A program made the translations under genes and the position numbers. The notes under the pieces are model-generated. The model was not told the origin of the DNA. It saw only the letters and a list, made by a program, of their open reading frames with translations, and ran no database searches. 64,000 nt of DNA from Micromonospora cathayae (GTDB lineage: Bacteria > Actinomycetota > Actinomycetes > Mycobacteriales > Micromonosporaceae): positions 2,666,001 to 2,730,000 of the forward strand of contig NZ_CP118615.1 in assembly GCF_028993575.1 (NCBI RefSeq). The letters run 5' to 3'. Of this stretch, positions 46,891 to 54,791 are shown one piece after another; within the stretch, counting starts at the first letter, position 1; the number at the start of each line of letters is the position of its first letter.

Positions 46891-47889
46891 GTGACCGACC
46901 CCTGCGCCGTCCCCCGCCCCGGCCCCGGCCGCCGACGTCGGGCCACCCACCCCGGGCGCGGCCGGTGGCTGGCCGGCGGCGCACTCACCGCGCTCGCCGC
47001 CGTCGTCGCCCTCGGACTGGTGCTGCGCGCCGGGGAACCACCGGCCCCCTGTTCCGCACCCGCCCCGGGACGGGGCGACGCCGGGACGTGGCCGGTGCCG
47101 GTGGCGGCCGTCACCGGAGACGGCAAGGCCACCTTCTACGACTCGAAGGGCGCGGGCGGCAACTGCGCGTACCCGGCCGCCCCGACCGACCGGCTCTACG
47201 TCGCCCTCGGTCCCGCCGAGTACGCCGCCGGGGCGGCCTGCGGCGGCCACCTCGACGTCACCGGTCCGAAGGGGACGGTCCGGGTGCTGGTCATGGACCA
47301 GTGCCCGGAGTGCCCCGCCGGGCACCTCGACCTGTCCCGGGAGGCGTTCGCCCGGATAGCCGACCCGGTGCGGGGCGTCGTCCCGGTCAGCTACCGGCAG
47401 GTGGTGGACCCGTCGCTGACCGGCCCGCTCACCTTCCGGATCAAGGAAGGCGCCTCGCAGTGGTGGTTCGCCGTGCAGGTCGCCCGGCACGGCAACCCGC
47501 TGCGCGCCGTCGAGGTACGCCGGAACGGCACCTGGCGGGCGGCCACCCGGCACGACTACAACTACTGGATCATCGAGGCGGGGGCCGGACCCGGCCCGTA
47601 CGCCATCCGGGTCACCGACGTGCGGGGCCACCGGGTCACCGCCGAGGGCGTCCGGCTGGCCCCGGGCGAGGTGCAGCGCAGCGACGTCCGGATGTACGGC
47701 GGCCCGGCCACGGCAGCCCGCTCGTCCGCGCCCGGCCGGTCACCGTCGCCCCGGCCCACCACCGCCGGCCCCACGCCGAGCCCGACGCTCGGGCCGACCG
47801 GAACCGCCGCGCCGACCGGTACGGAACCGGCCGACGCGCCGCCGTCGGCCGGCCCCGTCCAGGCCGCACCGCGAGCCTGCGGCGGGTGA
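46891..47889 (+). CDS. Secreted bacterial expansin
   Basis: A 332-residue protein with a basic head, one signal-anchor segment (residues ~26-50), a double-psi beta-barrel (GKATFYDSKGAGGNCAYP, then VLVMDQCPECPAGHLDLS with the key Asp) and a CBM63-like C-domain with aromatic surface residues (SQWWFAVQVARHGNP, HDYNYWIIEAG). A Ser/Thr/Pro tail follows. Expansins loosen cellulose-matrix contacts without hydrolysis. It lies 53 bp after the MOSC gene, and the tail ends 34 bp before the convergent tRNA. Confidence 0.88.
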   Translation: MTDPCAVPRPGPGRRRRATHPGRGRWLAGGALTALAAVVALGLVLRAGEPPAPCSAPAPGRGDAGTWPVPVAAVTGDGKATFYDSKGAGGNCAYPAAPTDRLYVALGPAEYAAGAACGGHLDVTGPKGTVRVLVMDQCPECPAGHLDLSREAFARIADPVRGVVPVSYRQVVDPSLTGPLTFRIKEGASQWWFAVQVARHGNPLRAVEVRRNGTWRAATRHDYNYWIIEAGAGPGPYAIRVTDVRGHRVTAEGVRLAPGEVQRSDVRMYGGPATAARSSAPGRSPSPRPTTAGPTPSPTLGPTGTAAPTGTEPADAPPSAGPVQAAPRACGG

Positions 47890-47922
47890 GAGGGGCCGAC
47901 CAGCGGCCGAGGATGGTAAAGG

Positions 47923-47997
47923 TAGGGCCGGCGGGATTCGAACCCGCACTGTTGCGGACCTAAACCGCACGCCTCCTGCCAGTTGGGCTACGACCCC
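47923..47997 (-). tRNA. tRNA-like gene, anticodon UAG (Leu by codon), but with a short class I variable loop
   Basis: The cloverleaf reads 5' GGGGTCG, D-arm, anticodon stem TGCGG-TTTAGGT-CCGCA, T-arm GCGGG-TTCGAAT-CCCGC, then CGGCCCT and discriminator A. The acceptor pairs fully apart from wobbles; the D stem is weak (three pairs). The anticodon UAG calls Leu (CUA), but the variable loop has 5 nt, whereas true tRNA-Leu is class II with a long arm. Genomic CC follows the discriminator, not full CCA. An HNH gene ends inside its first ten bases. It may be a functional oddity, a mis-acylated tRNA or a decayed copy. Confidence 0.7.
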
Positions 47998-48584
47998 GGG
48001 ATGTCGCCGACCACCATCCTCCACGACCACTGTGGCTGACGAGGTAGTCGTCTGCCGATCGGGTAGCCGGTAGGCGTGACAGCACTAGCATCGTAGACCA
48101 CGTCGGGGGCGACCACCGGAGGGCGACGAGCACCGGCGTAGGTGGCGGTCTGACTGTGGCAGTTCGGGCAGAGCAGGCGCAGGTTGTGCGGCCGGTTGTC
48201 CAGGAAGTCACCGTTGATGTGGTCGACGTGCAGGGTCAACGGTGCGCCCTGCCAGGTTGCTCCGGTGCCACATCCTTCACACGTCTCCGGTAGACCGATC
48301 GTGGCGAGCGCCCGCTTCAGTCTGGTGCCGGGGATCCGTCGCGTCCCCTCGGGAAGTTTCACCAATAGGTCGGGGGCCGGGATGCGCCTGCCGCGCGCAC
48401 CCCGGTTGTGAGCCTGACCTGTGAAGTGGGAGGTGTCGATGCCGAAGCGTTTGAGCTGGCGGCTGATGTGCGCGTGGGAGCCACCGCTGAGGCGTACACC
48501 GAGCAGACGCAGCACCTCGGTGACGTTGCGGGCGCGCGCGGCCGCCTCGGCCAGCGCCTCGGGGGAGTACCGGTACCGGACCAC
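47988..48584 (-). CDS. HNH endonuclease whose stop codon lies inside the neighbouring tRNA
   Basis: A 198-residue protein. An N-terminal helix-turn-helix-like part (NVTEVLRLLGVRLSGGSHAH) is followed by an HNH nuclease with zinc cysteines: CEGCG, LTLHVDHINGDFLDNRPHNL and LLCPNCHSQ. HNH signature residues His-Asn-His are all present. The stop TAG is formed by bases 8-10 of the downstream tRNA-like gene, a 10-bp overlap on the same strand. Such proteins are often solitary mobile genes of the homing type. Start GTG at 48584; no ribosome site stands out. Confidence 0.88.
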   Translation of the reverse strand: MVRYRYSPEALAEAAARARNVTEVLRLLGVRLSGGSHAHISRQLKRFGIDTSHFTGQAHNRGARGRRIPAPDLLVKLPEGTRRIPGTRLKRALATIGLPETCEGCGTGATWQGAPLTLHVDHINGDFLDNRPHNLRLLCPNCHSQTATYAGARRPPVVAPDVVYDASAVTPTGYPIGRRLPRQPQWSWRMVVGDIPGS

Positions 48585-48615
48585 GTACGGAACGTAGTGG
48601 CCCGGTACGACAGTT

Positions 48616-49092
48616 TCAGTCCAGCCCGAGGTCGCGCCGCAGTTTGGCGACGTGCCCGGTGGCCTTCACGTTGTAGAACGCCCGCTCGATCTTTCCGTCC
48701 TCGTCGACGACGAAGGTGGACCGGATCACCCCGGTGACGGTCTTGCCGTACATCTGCTTCTCGCCGAACGCCCCGTACGCGGTGAGTACCGCCTTGTCCG
48801 GGTCGGAGACCAGCGGGAAGGTGATCGCGTCCCGGTCCCGGAACCTGGCGAGCTTCTCCGGCTTGTCCGGGGAGATGCCGACCACCTCGTAACCGGCGGC
48901 CTGGAGGGAGGCGAGCGAGTCGCGGAAGTCGCAGGCCTGCTTGGTGCAGCCGGGGGTCATCGCGGCGGGGTAGGCGTACAGGATCACCTTGCGGCCCCGC
49001 AGGTCGGCCAGGGCGAGCGTGCTGCCGGTGTCGGTCGACAGGGTGAAGTCCGGCGCGGGGTCGCCGGGGCTGAGACGGTGCGGCGCGGTCAT
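48616..49092 (-). CDS. bcp: Thiol peroxidase of the BCP/PrxQ family
   Basis: A 158-residue thioredoxin-fold peroxidase reducing peroxides with thioredoxin. The peroxidatic Cys49 and resolving Cys54 are seen in TPGCTKQACDFRD; the usual YPKD-type lead-in is here YPAAM. Later features are VVGISPDKPEKLARF and STFVVDEDGKIERAFYNVKA. Length is typical. It lies upstream of the HNH gene on the same strand and is divergent from cbiM. Start ATG at 49092. Confidence 0.96.
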   Translation of the reverse strand: MTAPHRLSPGDPAPDFTLSTDTGSTLALADLRGRKVILYAYPAAMTPGCTKQACDFRDSLASLQAAGYEVVGISPDKPEKLARFRDRDAITFPLVSDPDKAVLTAYGAFGEKQMYGKTVTGVIRSTFVVDEDGKIERAFYNVKATGHVAKLRRDLGLD

Positions 49093-49190
49093 GCCCGTGA
49101 CCCTACCGCCGCCCCGGTGCCCGCCGGTGCGACCCGCTCCGCCCGGCGGTGCCTGCCTGTGCGACCAGGCAGGTGATCGACCTCATGGCC

Positions 49191-49213
49191 TTGTTGCCAA
49201 CCCTTGGCAACAA
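49191..49213. promoter_or_regulatory. Palindromic operator overlapping the cbiM promoter
   Basis: TTGTTGCCAA-CCC-TTGGCAACAA is a perfect 10-bp inverted repeat with a 3-bp spacer. It overlaps the -35-like TTGGCA (49204-49209); a -10-like TAGGGT lies at 49228-49233 (18-bp spacer). A metal-responsive repressor is the natural candidate because the operon is a Co/Ni importer. It does not match the Nur or Zur consensus that I know of. Confidence 0.65.
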
Positions 49214-49233
49214 CACCTGGCCGCCAATAGGGT
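49204..49233 (+). promoter_or_regulatory. Putative cbiMNQO promoter
   Basis: -35 TTGGCA at 49204-49209 and -10 TAGGGT at 49228-49233, spacer 18 bp. A 22-nt GC hairpin (GTCGGCGGGG paired with CCCCGCCGAC, 49239-49260) follows in the leader, then GGGGAGG before the start. No cobalamin riboswitch core was found. Confidence 0.5.
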
Positions 49234-49291
49234 GAGCTGTCGGCGGGGTGCCCCGCCGACCTACCGGGGAGGTGGAGTGGACAGCCTGGCG

Positions 49292-49993
49292 ATGCACATC
49301 TCGAACGGGATCATCAACGGTCCCGTCGCCGCGGTCTTCGCGGCGCTCGCGCTCGCGGTGCTGACGGTCTGCGTCCTGCGCGGACGGCGTGACCTCGACG
49401 ACCGGCTCGCCCCGATGGCCGGCCTGGTAGCGGCCTTCATCTTCGCGGTGCAGATGCTCAACTTCCCGATCTTCACCGCCGGGGTCAGCGGCCACCTGAT
49501 GGGCGGCGCGCTCGCCGCCATGCTGGTCGGCCCCTGGGTGGGCGCGCTCTGCGTCGCGGTGGTGCTGGTGGTGCAGGCCCTGGTGTTCGGCGACGGCGGC
49601 GTGGCGATGCTCGGCCTGAACATCACCAACATCGCCCTGATCGGCACTGCGGCGGCGTACCTGCTGATCGCCGCGCTGCTGCGGGTACTGCCCCGCACGC
49701 CGACCGGTCTCGCGGTGACCGCCTTCGTCTCCGCCCTGCTCAGCGTGGTCGTCGCCGCGATGGGCTTCGTCGGGCAGTACTGGCTCGGCGGCACCGTCGA
49801 CCTCGGCGGCAACCTCGGTGGGCTGGCCGCCACCATGGCCGGCACGCACCTGCTGATCGGCATCGGCGAGGGTCTGATCACCGCGACCACCGTGGTCACC
49901 GTCGCCAAGGTCCGTCCCGATCTCGTCTACGCGCTGCGCGGGCTGCGTACCGCCCCGGCGCGCCCGGTACCGGCCGTCGGAGGTGTGCGGTGA
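49292..49993 (+). CDS. cbiM: Cobalt/nickel ECF transporter, substrate-specific subunit
   Basis: A 233-residue membrane protein with about seven hydrophobic segments. The N-terminus MHISNGIINGP holds the Met1-His2 that, in CbiM/NikM, supplies the N-terminal amine and imidazole to the metal; other conserved histidines lie in FPIFTAGVSGHLMGG and GTHLLIGIGEG. For that reason I chose the ATG at 49292 rather than the in-frame GTG at 49277, although the GTG has better spacing to GGAGG. It selects Co2+ or Ni2+ for import. First gene of cbiM-cbiN-cbiQ-cbiO. Confidence 0.92.
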   Translation: MHISNGIINGPVAAVFAALALAVLTVCVLRGRRDLDDRLAPMAGLVAAFIFAVQMLNFPIFTAGVSGHLMGGALAAMLVGPWVGALCVAVVLVVQALVFGDGGVAMLGLNITNIALIGTAAAYLLIAALLRVLPRTPTGLAVTAFVSALLSVVVAAMGFVGQYWLGGTVDLGGNLGGLAATMAGTHLLIGIGEGLITATTVVTVAKVRPDLVYALRGLRTAPARPVPAVGGVR

Positions 49994-50478
49994 GGAAGCG
50001 TCCCTGGGGTTTCGTCGTCGGCGGGCTGCTGGTGGCCCTACTGCTGGCCGGGGTGGTCAGCAACTACGCCTCGTCGCACCCGGACGGGCTGGACTCGTCG
50101 CTGCGGGAGGGCTGCACGTTCGACGCCGACGACAACATCACCGGCGGTGACTGCCCGGCCCGGCAGGAACGGGAGCACGAGATCGGCGGCCCGCTGGCCG
50201 ACTACGGCATCTCCGGCATCGACAACGACTTCCTCGCCACCGGGCTCTCCGGGGTGCTCGGCGTGCTGCTCACCTTCGCCGTCGGCGCGGGCGGCTTCTG
50301 GCTGCTCCGCCGCCGTTCCCCGCAGCGCGACGGCGACGCCCGTGACCCCCGTGACGGCGACGGCCGCGACGACGGCCAGCACCACGACGACGGCCAGCAG
50401 AGCGGGGCCGAGCAGCAGAGCGGGGACCGACACCGCGCCGATCGTGGCGGGGCGCCCGCCGCCGGCCCGGTCGGCTGA
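49990..50478 (+). CDS. cbiN: CbiN-like PDGLE domain protein
   Basis: A 162-residue two-helix membrane protein with the PDGL motif in HPDGLDSSLREGC, the defining feature of the PDGLE/CbiN accessory subunit needed for metal loading by CbiM. After the second helix comes a long Asp/His/Gln tail (DGDGRDDGQHHDDGQQSGAE) not usual for CbiN, which might bind metal on the cytoplasmic side. The GTG overlaps the cbiM stop by 4 bp. Confidence 0.88.
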   Translation: MRKRPWGFVVGGLLVALLLAGVVSNYASSHPDGLDSSLREGCTFDADDNITGGDCPARQEREHEIGGPLADYGISGIDNDFLATGLSGVLGVLLTFAVGAGGFWLLRRRSPQRDGDARDPRDGDGRDDGQHHDDGQQSGAEQQSGDRHRADRGGAPAAGPVG

Positions 50479-50490
50479 GCAGCGTACGCC

Positions 50491-51261
50491 GTGGGCACCG
50501 GACACGCGCACGTGCTGCACCGGCCGGGCACCTCGCCGGTGCACCGGTTGCCACCCGAGGTCAAGATCGTGGCGATGGTGGTCTTCACCGTGGCCGTGGT
50601 CGCCACCCCCCGCGAGGCGTTCTGGGCCTTCGGCGGGTACGCCCTGCTGGTGGCCGGGGTCGCCGCGCTGGCCCGGATCGGCCCGGGTTGGCTGCTCACC
50701 CGGTCGCTGATCGAACTGCCCTTCGTGCTGTTCGCGTTCGCGCTGCCGTTCCTCGCCGCCGGTGACCGGGTCGACGTGTTCGGCCTGGCCCTGTCCGTGG
50801 AGGGGATGTACGGCGCGTGGAACATCATCGCCAAGGGCACGCTCGGCGTGCTCGCCTCACTGCTGCTGGCCGCCACCACGACCGTACGGGACCTGATCGT
50901 CGGCCTGGACCGGCTGCGCTGCCCGCAGATCCTCACCCAGATCGCCACCTTCATGCTCCGCTACCTGGACGTGCTGGTCGGCGAGGCCCGGCGGATGCGG
51001 GTGGCCCGGATCTCCCGGGGCGACGACCCCCGTTTCCTGTGGCAGGTGCGTGGCTTCGCGGCCGGCGTCGGCGCGCTGTTCCTGCGCGCCTTCGAACGCG
51101 GCGAGCGGGTCTACCTGGCGATGCTCTCCCGGGGCTACACCGGCCGGATGCCGGTGGTGTGGTCCGGTGCTGGTGCGGCGACGGCCGGGCAGTGGCTGGT
51201 CGCGGCCACCGTGCCGGTGCTGGCGGCCGGGATCGCCGCCACCGCCGTCGTGCTGACATGA
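50491..51261 (+). CDS. cbiQ: ECF transporter transmembrane (T) subunit
   Basis: A 256-residue membrane coupling protein with about five helices. The two cytoplasmic coupling motifs with Ala-Arg-Gly-type cores are recognisable as ARRMRVARISRGDD and YLAMLSRGYTGRMP. It links CbiM/CbiN to the ATPase. GTG start at 50491; the stop overlaps cbiO as ATGA. Confidence 0.92.
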   Translation: MGTGHAHVLHRPGTSPVHRLPPEVKIVAMVVFTVAVVATPREAFWAFGGYALLVAGVAALARIGPGWLLTRSLIELPFVLFAFALPFLAAGDRVDVFGLALSVEGMYGAWNIIAKGTLGVLASLLLAATTTVRDLIVGLDRLRCPQILTQIATFMLRYLDVLVGEARRMRVARISRGDDPRFLWQVRGFAAGVGALFLRAFERGERVYLAMLSRGYTGRMPVVWSGAGAATAGQWLVAATVPVLAAGIAATAVVLT

Positions 51262-52016
51262 TCGGGGACGTGCAGAGCCCTCCCTCGCTGGACGTCCGTG
51301 ACGTCCGGTACGCGTACCCGGACGGTCACGTGGCCCTGCACGGGGTGGACCTGACCGTGCCGCGCGGCGACCGGGTGGCCCTGCTCGGGCCGAACGGGGC
51401 CGGCAAGACCACGCTGGTGCTGCACCTCAACGGCATTCTCGTCGCCACCGGGGGGAGCGTGACCGTCGGCGGGCTGCCGGTCAGCCAGGACCGGGCGACG
51501 CTGGCCGAGATCCGGCGGCGGGTCGGCATCGTCTTCCAGGACCCGGACGACCAGCTCTTCCTGCCCACCGTCGCGGAGGACGTGGCGTTCGGCCCGGCCA
51601 ACCTGGGCCTGCGTGGGGCCGAGTTGGCGGCCCGGGTGGACGAGGCGCTCGCCGCGGTGGGCATGGCCGAGCACCGGGACCGGGCCCCGCACCACCTGTC
51701 GTTCGGTCAGCGCCGCCGGGTGGCGGTGGCGACGGTGCTCGCCATGCGGCCGGAGATCCTGGTGCTGGACGAGCCCTCCTCGAACCTGGACCCGGCGTCC
51801 CGCCGCGAGCTGGCCGGGATCCTGCGCGCCCTGCCGGTGACCCTGCTGATGGTCACCCACGATCTGCCGTACGCGCTGGAGCTGTGCGACCGGTCGGTGA
51901 TCCTGGACCAGGGCCGCATCGTCGCCGACGGGGCGACCACCGACCTGCTCGCCGACTCCGATCTGCTGGCCCGGCACCGCCTCGAACTCCCGTACGGCTT
52001 CACCGTCCGCCGCTGA
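51258..52016 (+). CDS. cbiO: ECF transporter ATPase subunit
   Basis: A 252-residue ABC ATPase. Walker A GPNGAGKTTL, Q-loop FQDPDDQLFLPTV, signature HHLSFGQRRRVAVATVLAM, Walker B ILVLDEPSSNLDP and the switch His in MVTHDLPYALELCD. It drives metal uptake. The signature is FGQRR rather than the usual SGGQ; variants like this occur in the CbiO family. Its 3' end overlaps the convergent 443-residue protein gene by 17 bp. Confidence 0.95.
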   Translation: MIGDVQSPPSLDVRDVRYAYPDGHVALHGVDLTVPRGDRVALLGPNGAGKTTLVLHLNGILVATGGSVTVGGLPVSQDRATLAEIRRRVGIVFQDPDDQLFLPTVAEDVAFGPANLGLRGAELAARVDEALAAVGMAEHRDRAPHHLSFGQRRRVAVATVLAMRPEILVLDEPSSNLDPASRRELAGILRALPVTLLMVTHDLPYALELCDRSVILDQGRIVADGATTDLLADSDLLARHRLELPYGFTVRR

Positions 52017-53331
52017 CGCTCCCGCCGGCCCGACCGTCGGGGGCCGCGGCGGTGCCGGCCGGACCCTCGATGGGCGCGGTGGCCGGGCTTTCCGCGTGCC
52101 CGGTGGCCGGGCTCCCGGGATTCGGGGTTGCGCGGCTCGCGGTGGCACGGCTCTCGGCGTGCAGCCGGAACACCCCGGCCAGGACGGCGCCCGCCCCGAC
52201 GAGCAGGATCAGCGTGACCACCAGCCGGGCCGGCGTGGCGGGCCAGGGCAGCGGCGGGACCGACCGGGCCAGCACCGCCGCGTTGGTCACCCCGGCGAAC
52301 AGCGCCAGACAGGCCCCGGCCAGCGCCAGCGCGAAGTCCGCCGCCGCGCGGCGGGCCACCGCCCACGCTCCGGCGGCCACCGCCCCGAGCCCGGTGATCA
52401 GGGCCCAGAGCTGCCCGGTCAGCAGGCCGCCGAGGAGCTCGCCCGGCCCCTGCGCCCCGGCGTCGAGGGCACGGCCGACGGCGACCGCGACGGCGGCCAG
52501 CCCACCGGTGGCGAGCAGGCCGCCCAGTACGGCCAGCGCCCGGCCGCCGGCCGCCCGCCCGGCCGGGACCAGGCCGAGCCCGCTCACCGCGAGCGCGCCG
52601 AGCGCGACCGCCACCCACCACAGGTACGCGTCCGGCGGCGGCACCCAGTCGAGGGTGCCGCGCAGCTCCACGGGGGTGTCCCCGTCGCGCAGCGGCACCA
52701 CCCAGCCGCGTACCCGGTGTTCCCGGTCGGGGGCGGCGGTGACCTGCGGCGGGGGCGCGGACTCCCGCCACAGGGCCCGCTGGTCGTGCCACCGGGCCAC
52801 CGGCCGGTCGGCGATCCGCTGCCAGGCCGGCTCGGCGGTCGGGTCCGCCTCGGCGGGCACGGTGGTCTCCCCGGCCAGGGTCCGGTTCAGGTACGTCGCC
52901 GGGGAGCGGGTGTTCTCGTACACCCCGTCCGGGCGTACCTGGAGGTAGGGCTCACCGGAGTAGCCGAGTACGGTGACCGTCCGGTCGGTGTCGTTGCGTA
53001 GTTCGAGCCGGGCGCCGGCCTCGACGACCCGGACGCTCAGCCCGGGGCGGGCGGGGGCGAGGCCGGTAACCGCGCTGCGGTAGTCGGTGCCGTTCGGGGC
53101 GTCCGCCCCGTGCGCCGTGGCCGGGGCGGCGGTGCCCAGCAGCGCGGCGGCGGCGAGCGCCAGACCGGCGCACAGCCTCCCGACCACCCGGGCCGCCGTG
53201 CCCCGTCCCGCCGCCGTCCGGGCCAACGTGCCCCGTCCCGTCGCCGTCCGGGCCGACGTGAGCCGCCCAGCCGCCGTCCGGGCGGGGGTGAGCCGTCCCG
53301 CCTTGGTCCGGGCGGCCGGCGCACGGCTCAC
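52000..53331 (-). CDS. Secreted-N-terminus membrane protein of the copper/redox cluster
   Basis: A 443-residue protein. The first ~45 residues are an Ala/Arg/Thr/Gly repeat (ARTAAGR and variants) made from four imperfect 30-bp DNA units (about 53205-53320). A signal segment follows and would be cut at ATA before HGADAPNGTDY, so the mature protein begins with His, as do CopC and YcnI in this cluster. A ~170-residue extracellular domain (YLQVRPDGVYENTRSPATYL) precedes about five membrane helices. Probably a copper-related membrane protein; no exact family was recognised. Its ATG overlaps the DsbA-like stop as ATGA. Confidence 0.75.
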   Translation of the reverse strand: MSRAPAARTKAGRLTPARTAAGRLTSARTATGRGTLARTAAGRGTAARVVGRLCAGLALAAAALLGTAAPATAHGADAPNGTDYRSAVTGLAPARPGLSVRVVEAGARLELRNDTDRTVTVLGYSGEPYLQVRPDGVYENTRSPATYLNRTLAGETTVPAEADPTAEPAWQRIADRPVARWHDQRALWRESAPPPQVTAAPDREHRVRGWVVPLRDGDTPVELRGTLDWVPPPDAYLWWVAVALGALAVSGLGLVPAGRAAGGRALAVLGGLLATGGLAAVAVAVGRALDAGAQGPGELLGGLLTGQLWALITGLGAVAAGAWAVARRAAADFALALAGACLALFAGVTNAAVLARSVPPLPWPATPARLVVTLILLVGAGAVLAGVFRLHAESRATASRATPNPGSPATGHAESPATAPIEGPAGTAAAPDGRAGGSVSGGR

Positions 53332-54044
53332 CGGGAGGCCGCCTCGACGGCCGCGGTGAGGCCGGCCGGGCTACGGTCGGTGACCGGTTCGCCGTCGACC
53401 AGGATGGTGGGGGTACCGGTGACGCCGGCCCGGCTGGCCTCCTCGGTGACGTGTTCGGTCCACGGCTTGAAGGTGCCCTCCCGCAGGCAGGAGGCGAAGC
53501 CGTCCCGGTCGATGCCGACGCTCGCGGCGATCTCGGTCAGCTTGTCGTCGTCGAGTCCCGCGCCGCCCTCCGGTGGCTGCTGCGCGAACAGCGCCTTCGC
53601 GTACTCCCGGTACCGGCCGCCCTCGGCGGCGCAGCCGGAGGCGGCCGACGAGCGGGTCGAGTAGTCGGTGGTGGAGTAGCGGTTCAGGTAGGCCACCGGG
53701 TGGTACACCACCCGGGCCTTGCCCTCGGCGATGAGGGTGTCCAGGGTCGGGCCGGTGGTCTGCTCGAACTGCTTGCACGCCGGGCAGAGGAAGTCCTCGT
53801 AGACGTCCACGGTGACCGGCCCGGAACCGGCCACGACGCCGGTGCCGGCGTCGTTGGCGCCGGTGGGCGCGGTGTAGTCCGCCGAGCGTTGCCCGGCGAG
53901 GACGCTCCAGCCGATCAGACCGGCGATCACCAGCACCGCCACCGCGGCGACCGAGGTCCAGAGCGTCCGGCGGCGCCGCTGTTCCCGGGCGAGCTGCTCC
54001 CGGACCACCCTGGAGGCGGACTTCTGCCCCTTGCGACTACTCAT
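53328..54044 (-). CDS. Membrane-anchored DsbA-like thiol oxidoreductase
   Basis: A 238-residue protein with a basic N-terminus, one membrane anchor (about residues 28-50) and an extracellular thioredoxin fold of the DsbA/Thioredoxin_4 type. The active site is CPAC in YEDFLCPACKQFEQTTGP; the cis-Pro loop is VTGTPTILVDGEPV. A second cysteine pair (SGCAAEGG and FASCLREG) is present. It should make or shuffle disulfides outside the cell, perhaps fed by the MauE-type protein just upstream, whose gene overlaps it by 8 bp. Confidence 0.9.
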   Translation of the reverse strand: MSSRKGQKSASRVVREQLAREQRRRRTLWTSVAAVAVLVIAGLIGWSVLAGQRSADYTAPTGANDAGTGVVAGSGPVTVDVYEDFLCPACKQFEQTTGPTLDTLIAEGKARVVYHPVAYLNRYSTTDYSTRSSAASGCAAEGGRYREYAKALFAQQPPEGGAGLDDDKLTEIAASVGIDRDGFASCLREGTFKPWTEHVTEEASRAGVTGTPTILVDGEPVTDRSPAGLTAAVEAASR

Positions 54045-54762
54045 CCTCGTCCTCCACGGGCGGTGCCCCGGCCAGCCACCCGTCCACCGAGACGGGGGTG
54101 CGGGGCCAGATCAGCAGGAATCCGGCGAGCGCCAGGAAACCCAGGTCCCGGAGGATCTCCGGGCCGTAGCTGGGGCTCTGGCCGGCGGCGAGTTCGCCGC
54201 CGGTGCCGAAGCACCCACAGTCGATGGCGAGTCCACGCGCCCAGGCGGAGGCGATGCCGGCGACGAAGACCGTCAGCAGCGCCGCGGAGACCCCGGCGGC
54301 GAGTCGGGTCGCCAGCCCCACCAGCAGCAGGACGCCGAGCGCCAGCTCCACGAAGGGCAGCGCCGCGCCGACCACGGTCGCCACGTCGTACGGCATGACC
54401 TGGTACGCGTGCACGGCGCGCCCGGAGGCGGCCAGGTCACCGACCTTGCTGCCACCGGCGAGGAACCAGACCGCGGCCAGCCCGAGCCGGGCGGCGACGG
54501 CGAGCCAGGGGCGCAGCGTGGCCCACCTGCTGCCCCGGGTGGTGGTGGGTGCGGTCACGCCCATTGGTCGTTCCGACCCGCCGGGAAGTTCCGTGCCGCC
54601 CCCGCCGGGAAGGTCCGTGCCGGGAAGGTTCGTGCCGCCGTCCCTGCCGGGAAGGCCCGTGCCGGGAGGGTCCGTGCTGTCCGTGCCGGGAAGGTCCGTG
54701 CCGTGGCCCGCCGGTAGGAGTCGACCAGGCTGCTCGACCGCACGTCCGTGCCGGTCCGTCAC
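54037..54762 (-). CDS. MauE/DoxX-family redox membrane protein
   Basis: A 241-residue protein. The first ~70 residues are a Gly/Pro/Thr repeat (LPGTD, PPGTG, LPGRDGG) with tandem-like DNA (54570-54720). Four membrane helices follow, including AAVWFLAGGSKVGDLA and FVELALGVLLLVGLATRLA, and the Cys-x-Cys of MauE is in AIDCGCFGTGGELAAG. MauE-type proteins pass electrons or disulfides to thioredoxin-fold partners such as the DsbA-like protein next door. GTG at 54762 chosen for GAGGAGG about 9 nt upstream; ATG at 54564 would skip the repeat head. Confidence 0.85.
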   Translation of the reverse strand: MTDRHGRAVEQPGRLLPAGHGTDLPGTDSTDPPGTGLPGRDGGTNLPGTDLPGGGGTELPGGSERPMGVTAPTTTRGSRWATLRPWLAVAARLGLAAVWFLAGGSKVGDLAASGRAVHAYQVMPYDVATVVGAALPFVELALGVLLLVGLATRLAAGVSAALLTVFVAGIASAWARGLAIDCGCFGTGGELAAGQSPSYGPEILRDLGFLALAGFLLIWPRTPVSVDGWLAGAPPVEDEDE

Positions 54763-54791
54763 CGTCGGTGCCTCCTCGTCCCGCCCGGTCG

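Noticed and set aside
47923..47997. Calling the tRNA a normal tRNA-Leu
   Set aside because: The variable loop is 5 nt, incompatible with class II tRNA-Leu; it was kept as a tRNA-like gene with uncertain identity.
49093..49291. Cobalamin riboswitch upstream of cbiM
   Set aside because: The leader from the likely promoter is only about 60 nt and lacks the conserved B12-box; a palindromic operator explains control better.
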